Notes under the pieces: model-generated
Told to the model about the DNA's origin: nothing
What the model saw: only the letters and a program-made list of their open reading frames with translations
The model's database searches: none
Assembly: GCF_014648255.1 (NCBI RefSeq)
Contig: NZ_BMQT01000014.1
Location: forward strand, 107,262-140,498
DNA: 33,237 bases
Direction: 5' to 3'
From: Nocardioides albus
GTDB lineage: Bacteria; Actinomycetota; Actinomycetes; Propionibacteriales; Nocardioidaceae
Program-made: the position numbers and the translations under genes
Part shown: in pieces, positions 24,463-32,127 of the stretch
Position numbering within the stretch: the first letter of the stretch is position 1
Layout of the letters: every line of letters starts with the position of its first letter

Positions 24463-25908
24463 ATGCAGACGACGTCCATCACCACGCCCGACACCACACC
24501 CGACACCAAGCTCGCTACCGGGTTCTCCCGGCGCAGCGTCCTGGGCTCCGCCGCCGCAGTGGGCGGCGCCGCCCTGGGCATCGGTGCCCTCACCGCGGGC
24601 GCCACCCCGGCGCGCGCCGCCGGCCAGCGCACCATGGTCAACCAGGCCTTCGAGGCGCACGAGATCGTTCGCATCGGACTGATCGGCCTCGGCAACCGCG
24701 GCTCCGGCATGGCCCGTGGCTGGGCCGACATCCCCGGCGCGCACGTGGTCGCGGTGTGCGACATCCGCGCAGACCGAGCCAAGCGGGTGGCCGACGACCT
24801 CGTCGCGCGCGGCAAGACCCGCCCCAAGGAGTACGGCGGCGAGCGTGGCTCCTTCAAGCAGATGCTCGACCGCGAGGAGCTCGACCTCGTCTACATCGCC
24901 ACCCCCTGGGAGTTCCACTACGACCAGGCACGGAACTCGATGCTGGCCGGCGCGCACGTCGCCGTCGAGCTGCCGATCGCCACGGAGCTCAACGAGCTGT
25001 GGGACCTCGTCAACACCTCCGAGATGACCCGGAAGCACCTGCTGCTCGCCGAGAACTGCAGCTACGGCCGCAACGAGCTGGCGATGCTCAAGATGGCGCA
25101 CGAGGGGGTCTTCGGCGACATCACCCACGGCGCCGGCGGCTACCTGCACGATCTGCGGGCCCTGCTGTTCAACGACGGCTACTACACCGACGACTGGCGG
25201 CGCCTGTGGCACACCCGCAGCACCGCCAGCTTCTACCCGATGCACGGCCTCGCGCCGATCGCCGCCGCGATGGACATCAACCGCGGCGACCGCGCCGTCA
25301 CGCTGGCCGCCACCGCGACCGCGCCGCGAGGCCTGGCCGACTACCGCGAGCGCTTCGTCCCCCGCGACCACCGGTCGTGGAAGGAGGAGTACATCAACGG
25401 CGACCGCATCAGCTGCGAGATCACCACTTCCGGGGGTCGCACCATCAGCGCCGAGCACAACGTGAGCCAGCCCCGGCCGTACAGCCGCATCAACAGCATC
25501 GAGGGTAGCCGCGGCCTGTTCGAGGACTACGTCGGCGGCGACTCGACCGGCGCCCGCGTCTACGCCGAGCCGCTGCACAGCGGCGACACCTGGCGCGGCT
25601 TCAAGGAGCTGCGCCAAGAGTTCGACCACTGGCTCTGGAAGGAGCTGGAGGACGACGCCTCCGGGAGCGGTCACGGCGGCATGGACTACATCCTGCAGTG
25701 GCGTCTCATCCAGACCATGCGCGCCGGGCTGGTCCCCGACATCGACGTCTACGACTCGGCGATGTGGTGCTCGCCGGTCCCGCTGAGCGTCGAGTCGCTG
25801 GCCAAGAAGGGCAAGCCGGTCGAGATCCCCGACTTCACCCGGGGCAATTGGCGCAAGCCGAGGGTCGGCCTCGACTCGCGCCAGACCGAGATGCCCCCCG
25901 TCCCCTGA
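24463..25908 (+). CDS. Tat-exported GH109-type glycosidase (Gfo/Idh/MocA fold)
   Basis: A 481-residue protein. The N-terminus is a twin-arginine signal with SRRSVLG (residues 22-28), a hydrophobic AAAVGGAALGIGALTAG stretch and an ARAA cleavage region. The mature part has the NAD-binding motif IRIGLIGLGNRGSGMARGWADIPG and then YIATPWEFHYDQARNSMLAGAHVAVELP, ENCSYGRNELAMLKMAHEGVFGDITHGAGGYLHDLR and WHTRSTASFYPMHGLAPIA. These match glycoside hydrolase family 109, whose known members are alpha-N-acetylgalactosaminidases that hydrolyse by an NAD-dependent redox mechanism. GGAG precedes the ATG. A secreted NEW3-domain gene follows 35 nt later. Confidence 0.88.
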   Translation: MQTTSITTPDTTPDTKLATGFSRRSVLGSAAAVGGAALGIGALTAGATPARAAGQRTMVNQAFEAHEIVRIGLIGLGNRGSGMARGWADIPGAHVVAVCDIRADRAKRVADDLVARGKTRPKEYGGERGSFKQMLDREELDLVYIATPWEFHYDQARNSMLAGAHVAVELPIATELNELWDLVNTSEMTRKHLLLAENCSYGRNELAMLKMAHEGVFGDITHGAGGYLHDLRALLFNDGYYTDDWRRLWHTRSTASFYPMHGLAPIAAAMDINRGDRAVTLAATATAPRGLADYRERFVPRDHRSWKEEYINGDRISCEITTSGGRTISAEHNVSQPRPYSRINSIEGSRGLFEDYVGGDSTGARVYAEPLHSGDTWRGFKELRQEFDHWLWKELEDDASGSGHGGMDYILQWRLIQTMRAGLVPDIDVYDSAMWCSPVPLSVESLAKKGKPVEIPDFTRGNWRKPRVGLDSRQTEMPPVP

Positions 25909-25943
25909 TCCGCACCGAACTCACCTTCCGAAAGGTACCTACC

Positions 25944-26948
25944 ATGGTCGCTCCGTCGTTCCTCGCCCGCGCGGCTCTCGCGCTCACGATCGCCCTCGGC
26001 GGTCTTCTGGTGGCCCCGGCCGCCATCACAGCGGCCGCGGCTGCGGAGACCACGGACGCCACGGACACGGTCGGCGTCACCATCGGAGCGGTCGACCTCG
26101 ACGGGCCGGCCATCGTCGAGGTGCCGGTCACCGTCCGCAACCAGTCGACGGCGGCGCTGCGCACGCTCACGGTCTCGTTCCGGGGACCGGTGGGCTGGCA
26201 GGTCGCCCCGGCTTCGCGGTCGGTCTCGGGAGCCGTGAAGCCGGGCGCCGGCGCCACGGTCACCTTCTCGGTGCGGGTGCCCGAACGGCGTCCGGGCTTC
26301 CACCTGCGCACCTTCACCGCCACGGCCACCTACCGCGGCGGTGACGGCGCGGGTGCCGCGGTCGGCACGCGGGTGGAGCGCTCCGGCGAGCCGATGGCCG
26401 ATCTGGCGGCCGCCTTCAACAACACCGGGATCACCGACGAGAGCGCCACCGCTGCCGGGAACTTCGACGGTGCCGGCAACAGCTTCTCGGCCCAGAAGCT
26501 GGCCGACGTGGGCCTGGGCCGCGGGGCCGAGGTCGAGGCGCTGGGCGCCACCCTGGCGATGCCCGACGTCGCACCCGGCACGGCCGACAACGTCGCCAGC
26601 GGCGGCCAGGCCGTGAAGGTGAGCGGCAGCGGCAACGCGCTGGTCCTGCTCGGCTCGGGCAGCAGCTTCAGTGCCACGGGCACGGTCACTGTCTTCTACA
26701 CCGACGGCACGTCGTCGACGGCCGAGACCGGCCTGCCCAACTGGTCGTTCCAGGAGACCGACGCGCACGGCGCGACGTTGGTCGCCTCGAGCGTCGGTCG
26801 CAACCGCCCCGACGGCTACGGCGACGCCGCCTACCAGTACCGGGTCTTCGCCAACTCGGTGCCGCTGACCGCCGGCAAGACCGTCGACTTCGTGGTCCTG
26901 CCCACCAACAGTGCCCTGCACGTGTTCGCGATGGGCCTCGCCGGCTGA
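25944..26948 (+). CDS. Secreted NEW3-domain protein
   Basis: A 334-residue protein with a signal peptide (about residues 1-34, hydrophobic ARAALALTIALGGLLVAPAAITA, ending AAAAAE). Residues about 45-140 form a beta-sandwich like the NPCBM-associated NEW3 domain: VEVPVTVRNQSTAALRTLTVSFRGPVGWQVAP and GATVTFSVRVPERRPGFHLRTFTATATY. Residues 150-334 match the C-terminal domain seen in many actinobacterial glycosidases (AAFNNTGITDESATAAGNFDGAGNSFSAQKLA). No catalytic domain is visible, so it looks like a stand-alone carbohydrate-binding or accessory protein. It follows the GH109 gene in the same operon, with AAAGG before the ATG. Confidence 0.82.
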   Translation: MVAPSFLARAALALTIALGGLLVAPAAITAAAAAETTDATDTVGVTIGAVDLDGPAIVEVPVTVRNQSTAALRTLTVSFRGPVGWQVAPASRSVSGAVKPGAGATVTFSVRVPERRPGFHLRTFTATATYRGGDGAGAAVGTRVERSGEPMADLAAAFNNTGITDESATAAGNFDGAGNSFSAQKLADVGLGRGAEVEALGATLAMPDVAPGTADNVASGGQAVKVSGSGNALVLLGSGSSFSATGTVTVFYTDGTSSTAETGLPNWSFQETDAHGATLVASSVGRNRPDGYGDAAYQYRVFANSVPLTAGKTVDFVVLPTNSALHVFAMGLAG

Positions 26949-26950
26949 CC

Positions 26951-26990
26951 CGCTCGGGTAGGTTGCCGAGGTCAGGAGAGCACCCGAGCG
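26951..26990. terminator. Hairpin after the NEW3-domain gene
   Basis: CGCTCGGGT (26951-26959) and ACCCGAGCG (26982-26990) are perfect 9-bp arms around a 22-nt loop. No T-tract. TAGGTT (26958-26963) inside could be a -10 box for the next gene. Confidence 0.45.
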
Positions 26991-27004
26991 AGTTCGAGGA
27001 TCAC

Positions 27005-27049
27005 ATGTCCAGGCACACCCGGCTCGTGGCGGTGCTCGCCGATGCCTGA
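27005..27049 (+). CDS. Candidate 14-codon upstream leader ORF
   Basis: The ATG at 27005 follows GAGG at good spacing and encodes MSRHTRLVAVLADA, then TGA at 27047-27049, a stop that overlaps the first codons of the Gfo/Idh/MocA gene (ATG 27042). The main ATG has no ribosome site of its own, so termination and reinitiation from this mini-ORF could supply it. No composition evidence supports the peptide itself having a function. Confidence 0.35.
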   Translation: MSRHTRLVAVLADA

Positions 27050-27941
27050 GCGCGTCCTGCGCGTAGGGCTGGTGGGCTCCGGGCCCTGGGCTCGGCTGGC
27101 CGTGGTGCCGGCGCTCGCCGCCGCGCCCGAGGTGAGGCTGACCCACGGCTGGTCACGCAACGACGCCGACCTCGCGGACCTGGCCCGCCGGTACGACTTC
27201 GAGCCGGCGGGCACCTACGTCGATCTGCTGGACCGCGTCGACGTCGTCGCGTTCTGCGTGCCGCCCGACGTCCAGGCCGGGCTGACGCCGGCGGCATTGG
27301 ATGAAGGCAAGGCGCTGCTGCTCGAGAAGCCGGTGGCCCGTCGGGTCGAGCAGGCCGAGCGGCTGCACGGACATCCCGAGCCGGTGCTCGTCCACTACTC
27401 CCGGCTGCTCGACAGCACCGTCGCCCCGTGGTTGGACGCCGCGGCCGAACGTACGTGGTCATCGGCGAGAGCGGTGCTCACGAACACGGCCACGGTCGGC
27501 GACGACCCCTTCGGCCGATCTGCGTGGCGGCGCGAGACCGACGGCGCCCTGTGGGACCTCGGACCCCACGTGCTCGCTGCCCTGCAGGTGGCGCTCGGTG
27601 ACGTGACGACCATCTCGGCCCGCCACACCGACGAGGGCATCGTGCTCGAGACCACCCATGCGCGAGGGGCGAGCGCGCGGTCGCTGGTGTCGGTCTCGGC
27701 GTCCACGAAGCAGGACGTCCTCGAGCTGGTCGGGGCCGACGGTTGCGTGCACCGCCTGCCCCCGGACACACGGGAGGGCGGGGTCCAGACCTACCGCGCG
27801 CTCGTCTCCGGGCTGGTGTCACCGTCCGGCCCGTCCCGCGGCCCGTGCGCCGCGGCAGTGATGGATCCTGCCTTCAGCACCTCCGTGGTGGCGACGCTGG
27901 TCGCGGCATCGGCGGACCTGCGAGCCGGGCCCACCGCCTGA
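27042..27941 (+). CDS. Gfo/Idh/MocA-family oxidoreductase
   Basis: A 299-residue NAD(P)-dependent oxidoreductase. The N-terminal Rossmann part has RVGLVGSGPWARLAVVPALAAAPEVRLTHGWSRN, followed by DVVAFCVPPDVQ and the hallmark LLLEKPVAR. The C-terminal half is a shortened alpha/beta domain with LWDLGPHVLAALQVALGD, where the GPH histidine fits the family active site. Length is shorter than the usual 330-380 residues. It follows the GH109 and NEW3 genes on the same strand, so sugar oxidation is a reasonable but unproven role. The start overlaps a 14-codon leader ORF. Confidence 0.84.
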   Translation: MPERVLRVGLVGSGPWARLAVVPALAAAPEVRLTHGWSRNDADLADLARRYDFEPAGTYVDLLDRVDVVAFCVPPDVQAGLTPAALDEGKALLLEKPVARRVEQAERLHGHPEPVLVHYSRLLDSTVAPWLDAAAERTWSSARAVLTNTATVGDDPFGRSAWRRETDGALWDLGPHVLAALQVALGDVTTISARHTDEGIVLETTHARGASARSLVSVSASTKQDVLELVGADGCVHRLPPDTREGGVQTYRALVSGLVSPSGPSRGPCAAAVMDPAFSTSVVATLVAASADLRAGPTA

Positions 27942-28085
27942 CGGCCGGCTCCCAGCCCCCGCCCCGCGCGTGACAGTCACGACTCCACGCCGCTCTCGAG
28001 CAGGCTGGCGCCAACATCCTCTGTCCTCGGTGTCGGCCCTGGAGCCGACGCCGGGACCGAGGCCGGGTTCGAGGCCGGGGCGGCG

Positions 28086-28099
28086 TACGATTCTCTTTC
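28086..28099 (+). promoter_or_regulatory. Predicted promoter of the fumarase gene
   Basis: TACGAT (28086-28091) lies 8 nt before the GTG at 28100 and no ribosome site precedes that GTG, which again suggests a leaderless or near-leaderless mRNA. The 158-nt upstream gap holds GTCGGC/GCCGAC and other GC hairpins but no gene. Confidence 0.4.
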
Positions 28100-29788
28100 G
28101 TGGCTGACGTTGAGTTCCGGTACTCCGACCTCCTCCCGACAGGTAAGGACGACACTCCTTATCGGCTGATCACCAGCGAGGGGGTGGAAGAGGTCGAGGT
28201 CGACGGGCGCAAGTTCCTCAAGGTCGACCCCGAGGCGATCCGCCGGCTGACCGCCGAGGCGATGAAGGACATCAACCAGTACCTCCGCCCGGCCCACCTC
28301 CAGCAGCTCCGCAAGATCATCGACGACCCCGAGGCCTCCGGCAACGACCGCTTCGTCGCGCTCGACCTGCTCAAGAACGTCAACATCTCCGCCGGCGGGA
28401 TCCTGCCGATGTGCCAGGACACCGGCACCGCGATCGTGATGGGCAAGAAGTCCGAGGGCGTGCTGACCGGCGCCGACGACGCCGAGACCGTCAGCCGCGG
28501 TGTCTTCGACGCCTACACCAAGCTCAACCTGCGCTACTCCCAGCTGGCGCCGCTGACCACGTACGAGGAGAAGAACACCGGCTCCAACCTGCCCGCGCAG
28601 GTCGAAATCTACTCGACCGCCGAGGGCGAGAAAGGCCCGGAGTACAAGTTCCTCTTCATGGCCAAGGGCGGCGGCTCGGCCAACAAGTCGTTCCTGTTCC
28701 AGGAGACCAAGGCGATCCTGCACCCCGACCGGATCCTGAGCTTCCTCGACGAGAAGATCCGGTCGCTGGGCACGGCCGCGTGCCCGCCGTACCACCTCGC
28801 CGTCGTCATCGGCGGGACTTCCGCGGAGTTCGCCCTGAAGACGGCCAAGTACGCCTCGGCCCACTACCTCGACAACCTCCCGACCGAGGGCTCGATGAGC
28901 GCCCACGGCTTCCGCGATACGGAGCTCGAGGAGAAGGTCTTCGAGCTGACCCAGTCCTTCGGGATCGGGGCGCAGTTCGGCGGCAAGTACTTCTGCCATG
29001 ACGTACGCGTCGTCCGGCTCCCCCGCCACGGCGCCTCCTGCCCCGTGGCGATCGCGGTCTCCTGCTCCGCCGATCGGCAGGCGCTCGGCAAGATCACCCG
29101 CGACGGCGTCTTCCTCGAGCAGCTCGAGACCGACCCGGCGCAGTACATGCCCGACGCCGGCATGGCCGAGGAGATCGCGGCCGGCGAGGTCGTGGACATC
29201 GACCTCAACCAGCCGATGTCATCGATCCTCGAGACCCTGTCGCAGCACCCGGTCAAGACCCGACTCTCCCTCTCCGGCCCGATGGTCGTGGCCCGCGACA
29301 TCGCGCACGCCAAGATCAAGGAGCGCCTCGACGCCGGCGAGGAGATGCCGGACTACCTGAAGAACCACCCGGTCTACTACGCCGGCCCCGCCAAGACGCC
29401 CGAAGGCATGGCGAGCGGCTCCTTCGGGCCGACCACCGCCGGCCGGATGGACTCCTACGTCGAGCAGTTCCAGGCCGCGGGCGGCTCGATGGTCATGCTC
29501 GCCAAGGGCAACCGCTCCAAGGTCGTCGCGGAGGCCTGCGGGACGTACGGCGGTTTCTACCTCGGCTCGATCGGCGGACCCGCCGCCCGGCTCGCGCAGG
29601 ACTGCATCAAGTCCGTCGAGGTGCTGGAGTATCCCGAGCTCGGCATGGAGGCGGTCTGGAAGATCGAGGTCGAGAACTTCCCCGCCTTCATCGTCGTCGA
29701 CGGCGAGGGCAACGACTTCTTCACCGACCCCGCCGGCACCGCCACGATCCCGCTCACCGGCATCCGGGTGCGGTCGAAGGAGCGCTGA
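28100..29788 (+). CDS. Fumarate hydratase class I (iron-sulfur)
   Basis: A 562-residue class I fumarase, the [4Fe-4S] form that interconverts fumarate and malate in the TCA cycle. Residues 1 to about 330 form the catalytic alpha-type half: ILPMCQDTGTAIVMGKKSEG with the first cluster cysteine, NTGSNLPAQVEIY, FLFMAKGGGSANKSFLFQETKAIL, GTAACPPYHLAVVIGGTSAEFALKTAKYAS and HGASCPVAIAVSCSADRQA. The beta-type half has LSGPMVVARDIAHAKIKERLD, VYYAGPAKTPEGMASGSFGPTTAGRMDSYV and GGFYLGSIGGPAARLA. Length matches FumA/FumB two-domain fusions. It starts GTG. Confidence 0.95.
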   Translation: MADVEFRYSDLLPTGKDDTPYRLITSEGVEEVEVDGRKFLKVDPEAIRRLTAEAMKDINQYLRPAHLQQLRKIIDDPEASGNDRFVALDLLKNVNISAGGILPMCQDTGTAIVMGKKSEGVLTGADDAETVSRGVFDAYTKLNLRYSQLAPLTTYEEKNTGSNLPAQVEIYSTAEGEKGPEYKFLFMAKGGGSANKSFLFQETKAILHPDRILSFLDEKIRSLGTAACPPYHLAVVIGGTSAEFALKTAKYASAHYLDNLPTEGSMSAHGFRDTELEEKVFELTQSFGIGAQFGGKYFCHDVRVVRLPRHGASCPVAIAVSCSADRQALGKITRDGVFLEQLETDPAQYMPDAGMAEEIAAGEVVDIDLNQPMSSILETLSQHPVKTRLSLSGPMVVARDIAHAKIKERLDAGEEMPDYLKNHPVYYAGPAKTPEGMASGSFGPTTAGRMDSYVEQFQAAGGSMVMLAKGNRSKVVAEACGTYGGFYLGSIGGPAARLAQDCIKSVEVLEYPELGMEAVWKIEVENFPAFIVVDGEGNDFFTDPAGTATIPLTGIRVRSKER

Positions 29789-29875
29789 GCTCGAGGTCCG
29801 TCGCGCTGAGCCTCGGCGATGCGGGGCGACCGGATAGGTTGATGGGCGCTGATCCCCGACGACGAGGAGACCCCC

Positions 29876-30172
29876 ATGCAGTGCCCCATCGACGGTGCCA
29901 CCCTGGTGATGAGCGAGCGCCAAGGCATCGAGATCGACTACTGCCCGCAGTGCCGTGGTGTGTGGTTGGACCGCGGCGAGATCGACAAGATCATCGAGCG
30001 GTCCGTCGGCGCCCCGCAGCCTGGCGGCTACCAGCAGCCCCGCCAGGAGCAGCGCGACGAGCGACGCTATGACAAGCGGGACTACGAGAAGCGCGACTAC
30101 GACGACGACCGGCGCCATGACAAGCACCGCAGCCACCACCGCGAGTCCTGGTTGGGCGACCTCTTCGGCTGA
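29876..30172 (+). CDS. zf-TFIIB-type zinc-ribbon protein
   Basis: A 98-residue protein. Residues 1-42 form a zinc ribbon of the zf-TFIIB type, CPIDGATLVMSERQGIEIDYCPQCRGVWLDRGEIDKII, with cysteines in CPxD and CPQC and the family WLDRGE motif. A Q/P-rich linker leads to a highly charged KRDY repeat (YDKRDYEKRDYDDDRRHDKHRSHH) and a conserved-looking C-terminal ESWLGDLFG tail. The function of this widespread bacterial group is unknown. GAGGAG precedes the ATG, and TAGGTT (near 29835) could be its -10. Confidence 0.88.
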   Translation: MQCPIDGATLVMSERQGIEIDYCPQCRGVWLDRGEIDKIIERSVGAPQPGGYQQPRQEQRDERRYDKRDYEKRDYDDDRRHDKHRSHHRESWLGDLFG

Positions 30173-30208
30173 GCCTGCCGGAGGCCGGCAACGCGCCTGA
30201 GGACCCCG

Positions 30209-30234
30209 GCGACACACCGACATCGGTGTGTCGC
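30209..30234. terminator. Hairpin between convergent genes
   Basis: GCGACACACCGA (30209-30220) and TCGGTGTGTCGC (30223-30234) form a perfect 12-bp stem with a 2-nt centre, between the zinc-ribbon gene and the acidic-protein gene. The hairpin at 33115-33141 shares its GCGACAC-CC design. Confidence 0.7.
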
Positions 30235-30274
30235 AGGGGTTGCCCGCAGGCCTTGTGGCCGCCGCCCAGGAACG

Positions 30275-30502
30275 CTAGACGTCGTTGTCGCGCCGGTTCT
30301 CGGGCGGCGCCTCGCTCGGTCCGGACCCCTGCGTGTCCGGGCTGCCCGACTCGGAGTCGGGATAACCCGCCGTCGAATCCGAGGGCGCGATCGGAGAGCC
30401 GCCCTCGTCCTCATCGAGACGCTGGGTCTCGGAGACCTGCCCTGACTCGTCGGTGTATTCGGGGTCGTCGGGCCCCTCTGCCGGAAACTGCTCGTGGCTC
30501 AT
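30275..30502 (-). CDS. Small acidic disordered protein
   Basis: A 75-residue protein with no recognised family. It is rich in D, E, G, S and P (PAEGPDDPEYTDESGQVSETQRLDEDEGGS), has no hydrophobic core and should be disordered. The ATG at 30502 overlaps the stop of the GNAT gene as ATGA, which supports its being real and translated with that gene. Its role is unknown. Confidence 0.65.
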   Translation of the reverse strand: MSHEQFPAEGPDDPEYTDESGQVSETQRLDEDEGGSPIAPSDSTAGYPDSESGSPDTQGSGPSEAPPENRRDNDV

Positions 30503-31149
30503 GTCCCTGCGGTACCCGGTTGCCGGGCAAACCACTCCCGCCTGAGCAGTCCGAAGACCCACGAGTCGGAGACGACCCCGTTCACCACACAGTCCTCGCG
30601 GAGTGTCCCCTCCAACGTGAATCCGAGCTTCTCCAGCACCCGGGCGGAGCCAGCGTTGCGAGTGTCGGCCTCCGCCTGCACCCGGTTCAGGTCCAAGGTG
30701 TCGAACGCCCAACCCAGCAACTGCTTGGCCGCCTCGGTCGCGACCCCGCGCCCCCACGCCGCCTCGCCGAGGCAGTAGCCCAGTGATGCGCTGCGGAAGT
30801 CAGGGTTCCACGAGTTCAGCGTGCACCAGCCCAGGAACGCGCCGTCGTCCGCGCTTCGCGCGGTTACTCCCTCGCTCGGCGCGAGCGGACGAGCAAGCTC
30901 GCCGCTCGACCTCACTCCGGTCGTCTCGCCCCGCTCGATGACCATCCGCACCCCGCTCCCCTCCTCCGCCATCTCGCGAGACCTCGCGATGAACTGCTTC
31001 GCCTGTGATTCCTCCGTCCACGGCGGAGAGTCCCAGTAGCGCAGTACGTTGGCGTCGCTCTGCAACGCGAACAGCTGGTCCGCATCGGAGTCGGCGAACG
31101 GACGCAGTCTCAACCGCTCCGTCACGAGCGTCGGGGTGACCAGCAACAT
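30499..31149 (-). CDS. GNAT N-acetyltransferase, RimJ/RimL-like, with repeat insert
   Basis: A 216-residue acetyltransferase. It starts TERLRLRPFADSDADQLFALQSD, has FLGWCTLN, the acetyl-CoA loop LGYCLGEAAWGRGVATEAAKQLLGWAFDTLDLNRVQAEADTRNAGSARVLEKLGFTLEGTLRE and a C-terminal DSWVFGLLRREW, all typical of RimJ/RimL-type GNATs that acetylate proteins or small amines. Residues about 74-100 (GETTGVRSSGELARPLAPSEGVTARSAD) interrupt the usual VIER-DDGAFLGW strand turn and are encoded by a chain of hairpins, an in-frame repeat insertion. CAGGAT lies 6 nt before the ATG. Confidence 0.88.
   Translation of the reverse strand: MLLVTPTLVTERLRLRPFADSDADQLFALQSDANVLRYWDSPPWTEESQAKQFIARSREMAEEGSGVRMVIERGETTGVRSSGELARPLAPSEGVTARSADDGAFLGWCTLNSWNPDFRSASLGYCLGEAAWGRGVATEAAKQLLGWAFDTLDLNRVQAEADTRNAGSARVLEKLGFTLEGTLREDCVVNGVVSDSWVFGLLRREWFARQPGTAGT
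30849..30923. repeat. Hairpin-chain repeat inside the GNAT gene
   Basis: Consecutive perfect stems fill 75 bases: CCGCGC/GCGCGG (30849-30863), CGCTCG/CGAGCG (30873-30887), CGAGCGG/CCGCTCG (30882-30908, enclosing CGAG/CTCG) and CGACC/GGTCG (30907-30923). The second and third share an arm, so alternative folds are possible. The reading frame is kept. Confidence 0.75.
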
Positions 31150-31213
31150 GGCCCAATCCTGTCAGCCAAGTTTGCTCGACGCACCAGATTTTCGGTGCCT
31201 CGTGCCGGGCCCT

Positions 31214-32020
31214 TCATCCGAGCCCGAGCGCCGCCTTCGCTTCCCGCAATGCCTCGGGACTACCGGCCGCCAAGAGACCCTCACGACGATCCGTCGGGTC
31301 GTACGCCGCGCCGTCCAGGCGGGCCACGACTCCGCCGGCCTCACTCAACAGCAAGGCGCCGGGAGCGTGGTCCCAGGGCAAGGTGCGCCAGTACAGCATG
31401 AAGTCGCCGTCACCCTTCGCGAGTGCGGGGGGGTACTCGATGCTGGCAGCAGTCGCTTGCGGCTCCAGCGTCGCGAACCGATGCTCGTTGTGCTCGATCA
31501 CAACGCGGATATCGGCCGGCAGGAACCGTTTCATGACCGCGCCGTGGAGACTGCTCGAGGAGCGCCGGACCGCGACACGCTCACCCGACTCGGTCTCGTA
31601 CGCACCGGCACCATGCTCCGCAACAAAGGTCCGAGAGTGCTCGGGTTGGTGAATGATCGCGAGCACGGTCTCGCTGTTGACCACCAGTGCCGCCATTAGT
31701 CCGTAGTCCGGCGAACCAGATGCGAAGGCGCCGGTGCCGTCGAGCGGGTCCAACAGCCAGACGGGCTGCTCGCCAGAGAGATGGAGAAGCAACGACAGAT
31801 CCTCGGCGGCAGCCTCCTCCCCGATCACGACGCTTCCTGGGACCGCAGCGCACAGGCGATCGGAGAGGGCCTTCTCGCATTCCTGGTCGGCAACGGTGAC
31901 GACCTCACCAGGCGACTTCTCCCAGATGTCCTCGGTCGCCAGCGCACGGAACCTTGGTCGCAGGTAACAGGTCGCGGCCTCGCGCATCTCGTCGACGACT
32001 CGGTCAACGTCGTAGTCCAC
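31214..32020 (-). CDS. Inositol monophosphatase-family protein
   Basis: A 268-residue Mg-dependent phosphatase. The family metal motifs are visible: VIGEEAAAEDL (GEE at residues 67-69), LLDPLDGTGAF (D91, D94) and PWDHAPGALLLSEAGG, where WDHAPG carries the last acid. The family covers inositol monophosphatase, histidinol-phosphatase, PAP phosphatase and SuhB, and the substrate here is not clear. The usual DPxDGTxNF is DPLDGTGAF, a small departure. The GTG at 32020 has TAGCTT exactly 6 nt upstream on the minus strand, which fits a leaderless mRNA. Confidence 0.87.
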   Translation of the reverse strand: MDYDVDRVVDEMREAATCYLRPRFRALATEDIWEKSPGEVVTVADQECEKALSDRLCAAVPGSVVIGEEAAAEDLSLLLHLSGEQPVWLLDPLDGTGAFASGSPDYGLMAALVVNSETVLAIIHQPEHSRTFVAEHGAGAYETESGERVAVRRSSSSLHGAVMKRFLPADIRVVIEHNEHRFATLEPQATAASIEYPPALAKGDGDFMLYWRTLPWDHAPGALLLSEAGGVVARLDGAAYDPTDRREGLLAAGSPEALREAKAALGLG

Positions 32021-32032
32021 GGGGCAAAGCTA
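32021..32032 (-). promoter_or_regulatory. Predicted leaderless promoter of the phosphatase gene
   Basis: TAGCTT on the minus strand (32032-32027) ends 6 nt before the GTG start, and the spacer TGCCCC is not a ribosome site. Confidence 0.5.
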
Positions 32033-32114
32033 CTGCAGACCACTCGTCCGGCGACACGCCAGCTGCGTTTACTCCGGGCCCATCAAACCCATCAAGACTG
32101 TCGGTGGTCGCACC

Positions 32115-32127
32115 CATACTGGCCGTC
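32115..32127 (+). promoter_or_regulatory. Predicted promoter of the AbiEi/DUF559-like gene
   Basis: CATACT (32115-32120) lies 7 nt before the ATG at 32128 and supports that start. Confidence 0.4.
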
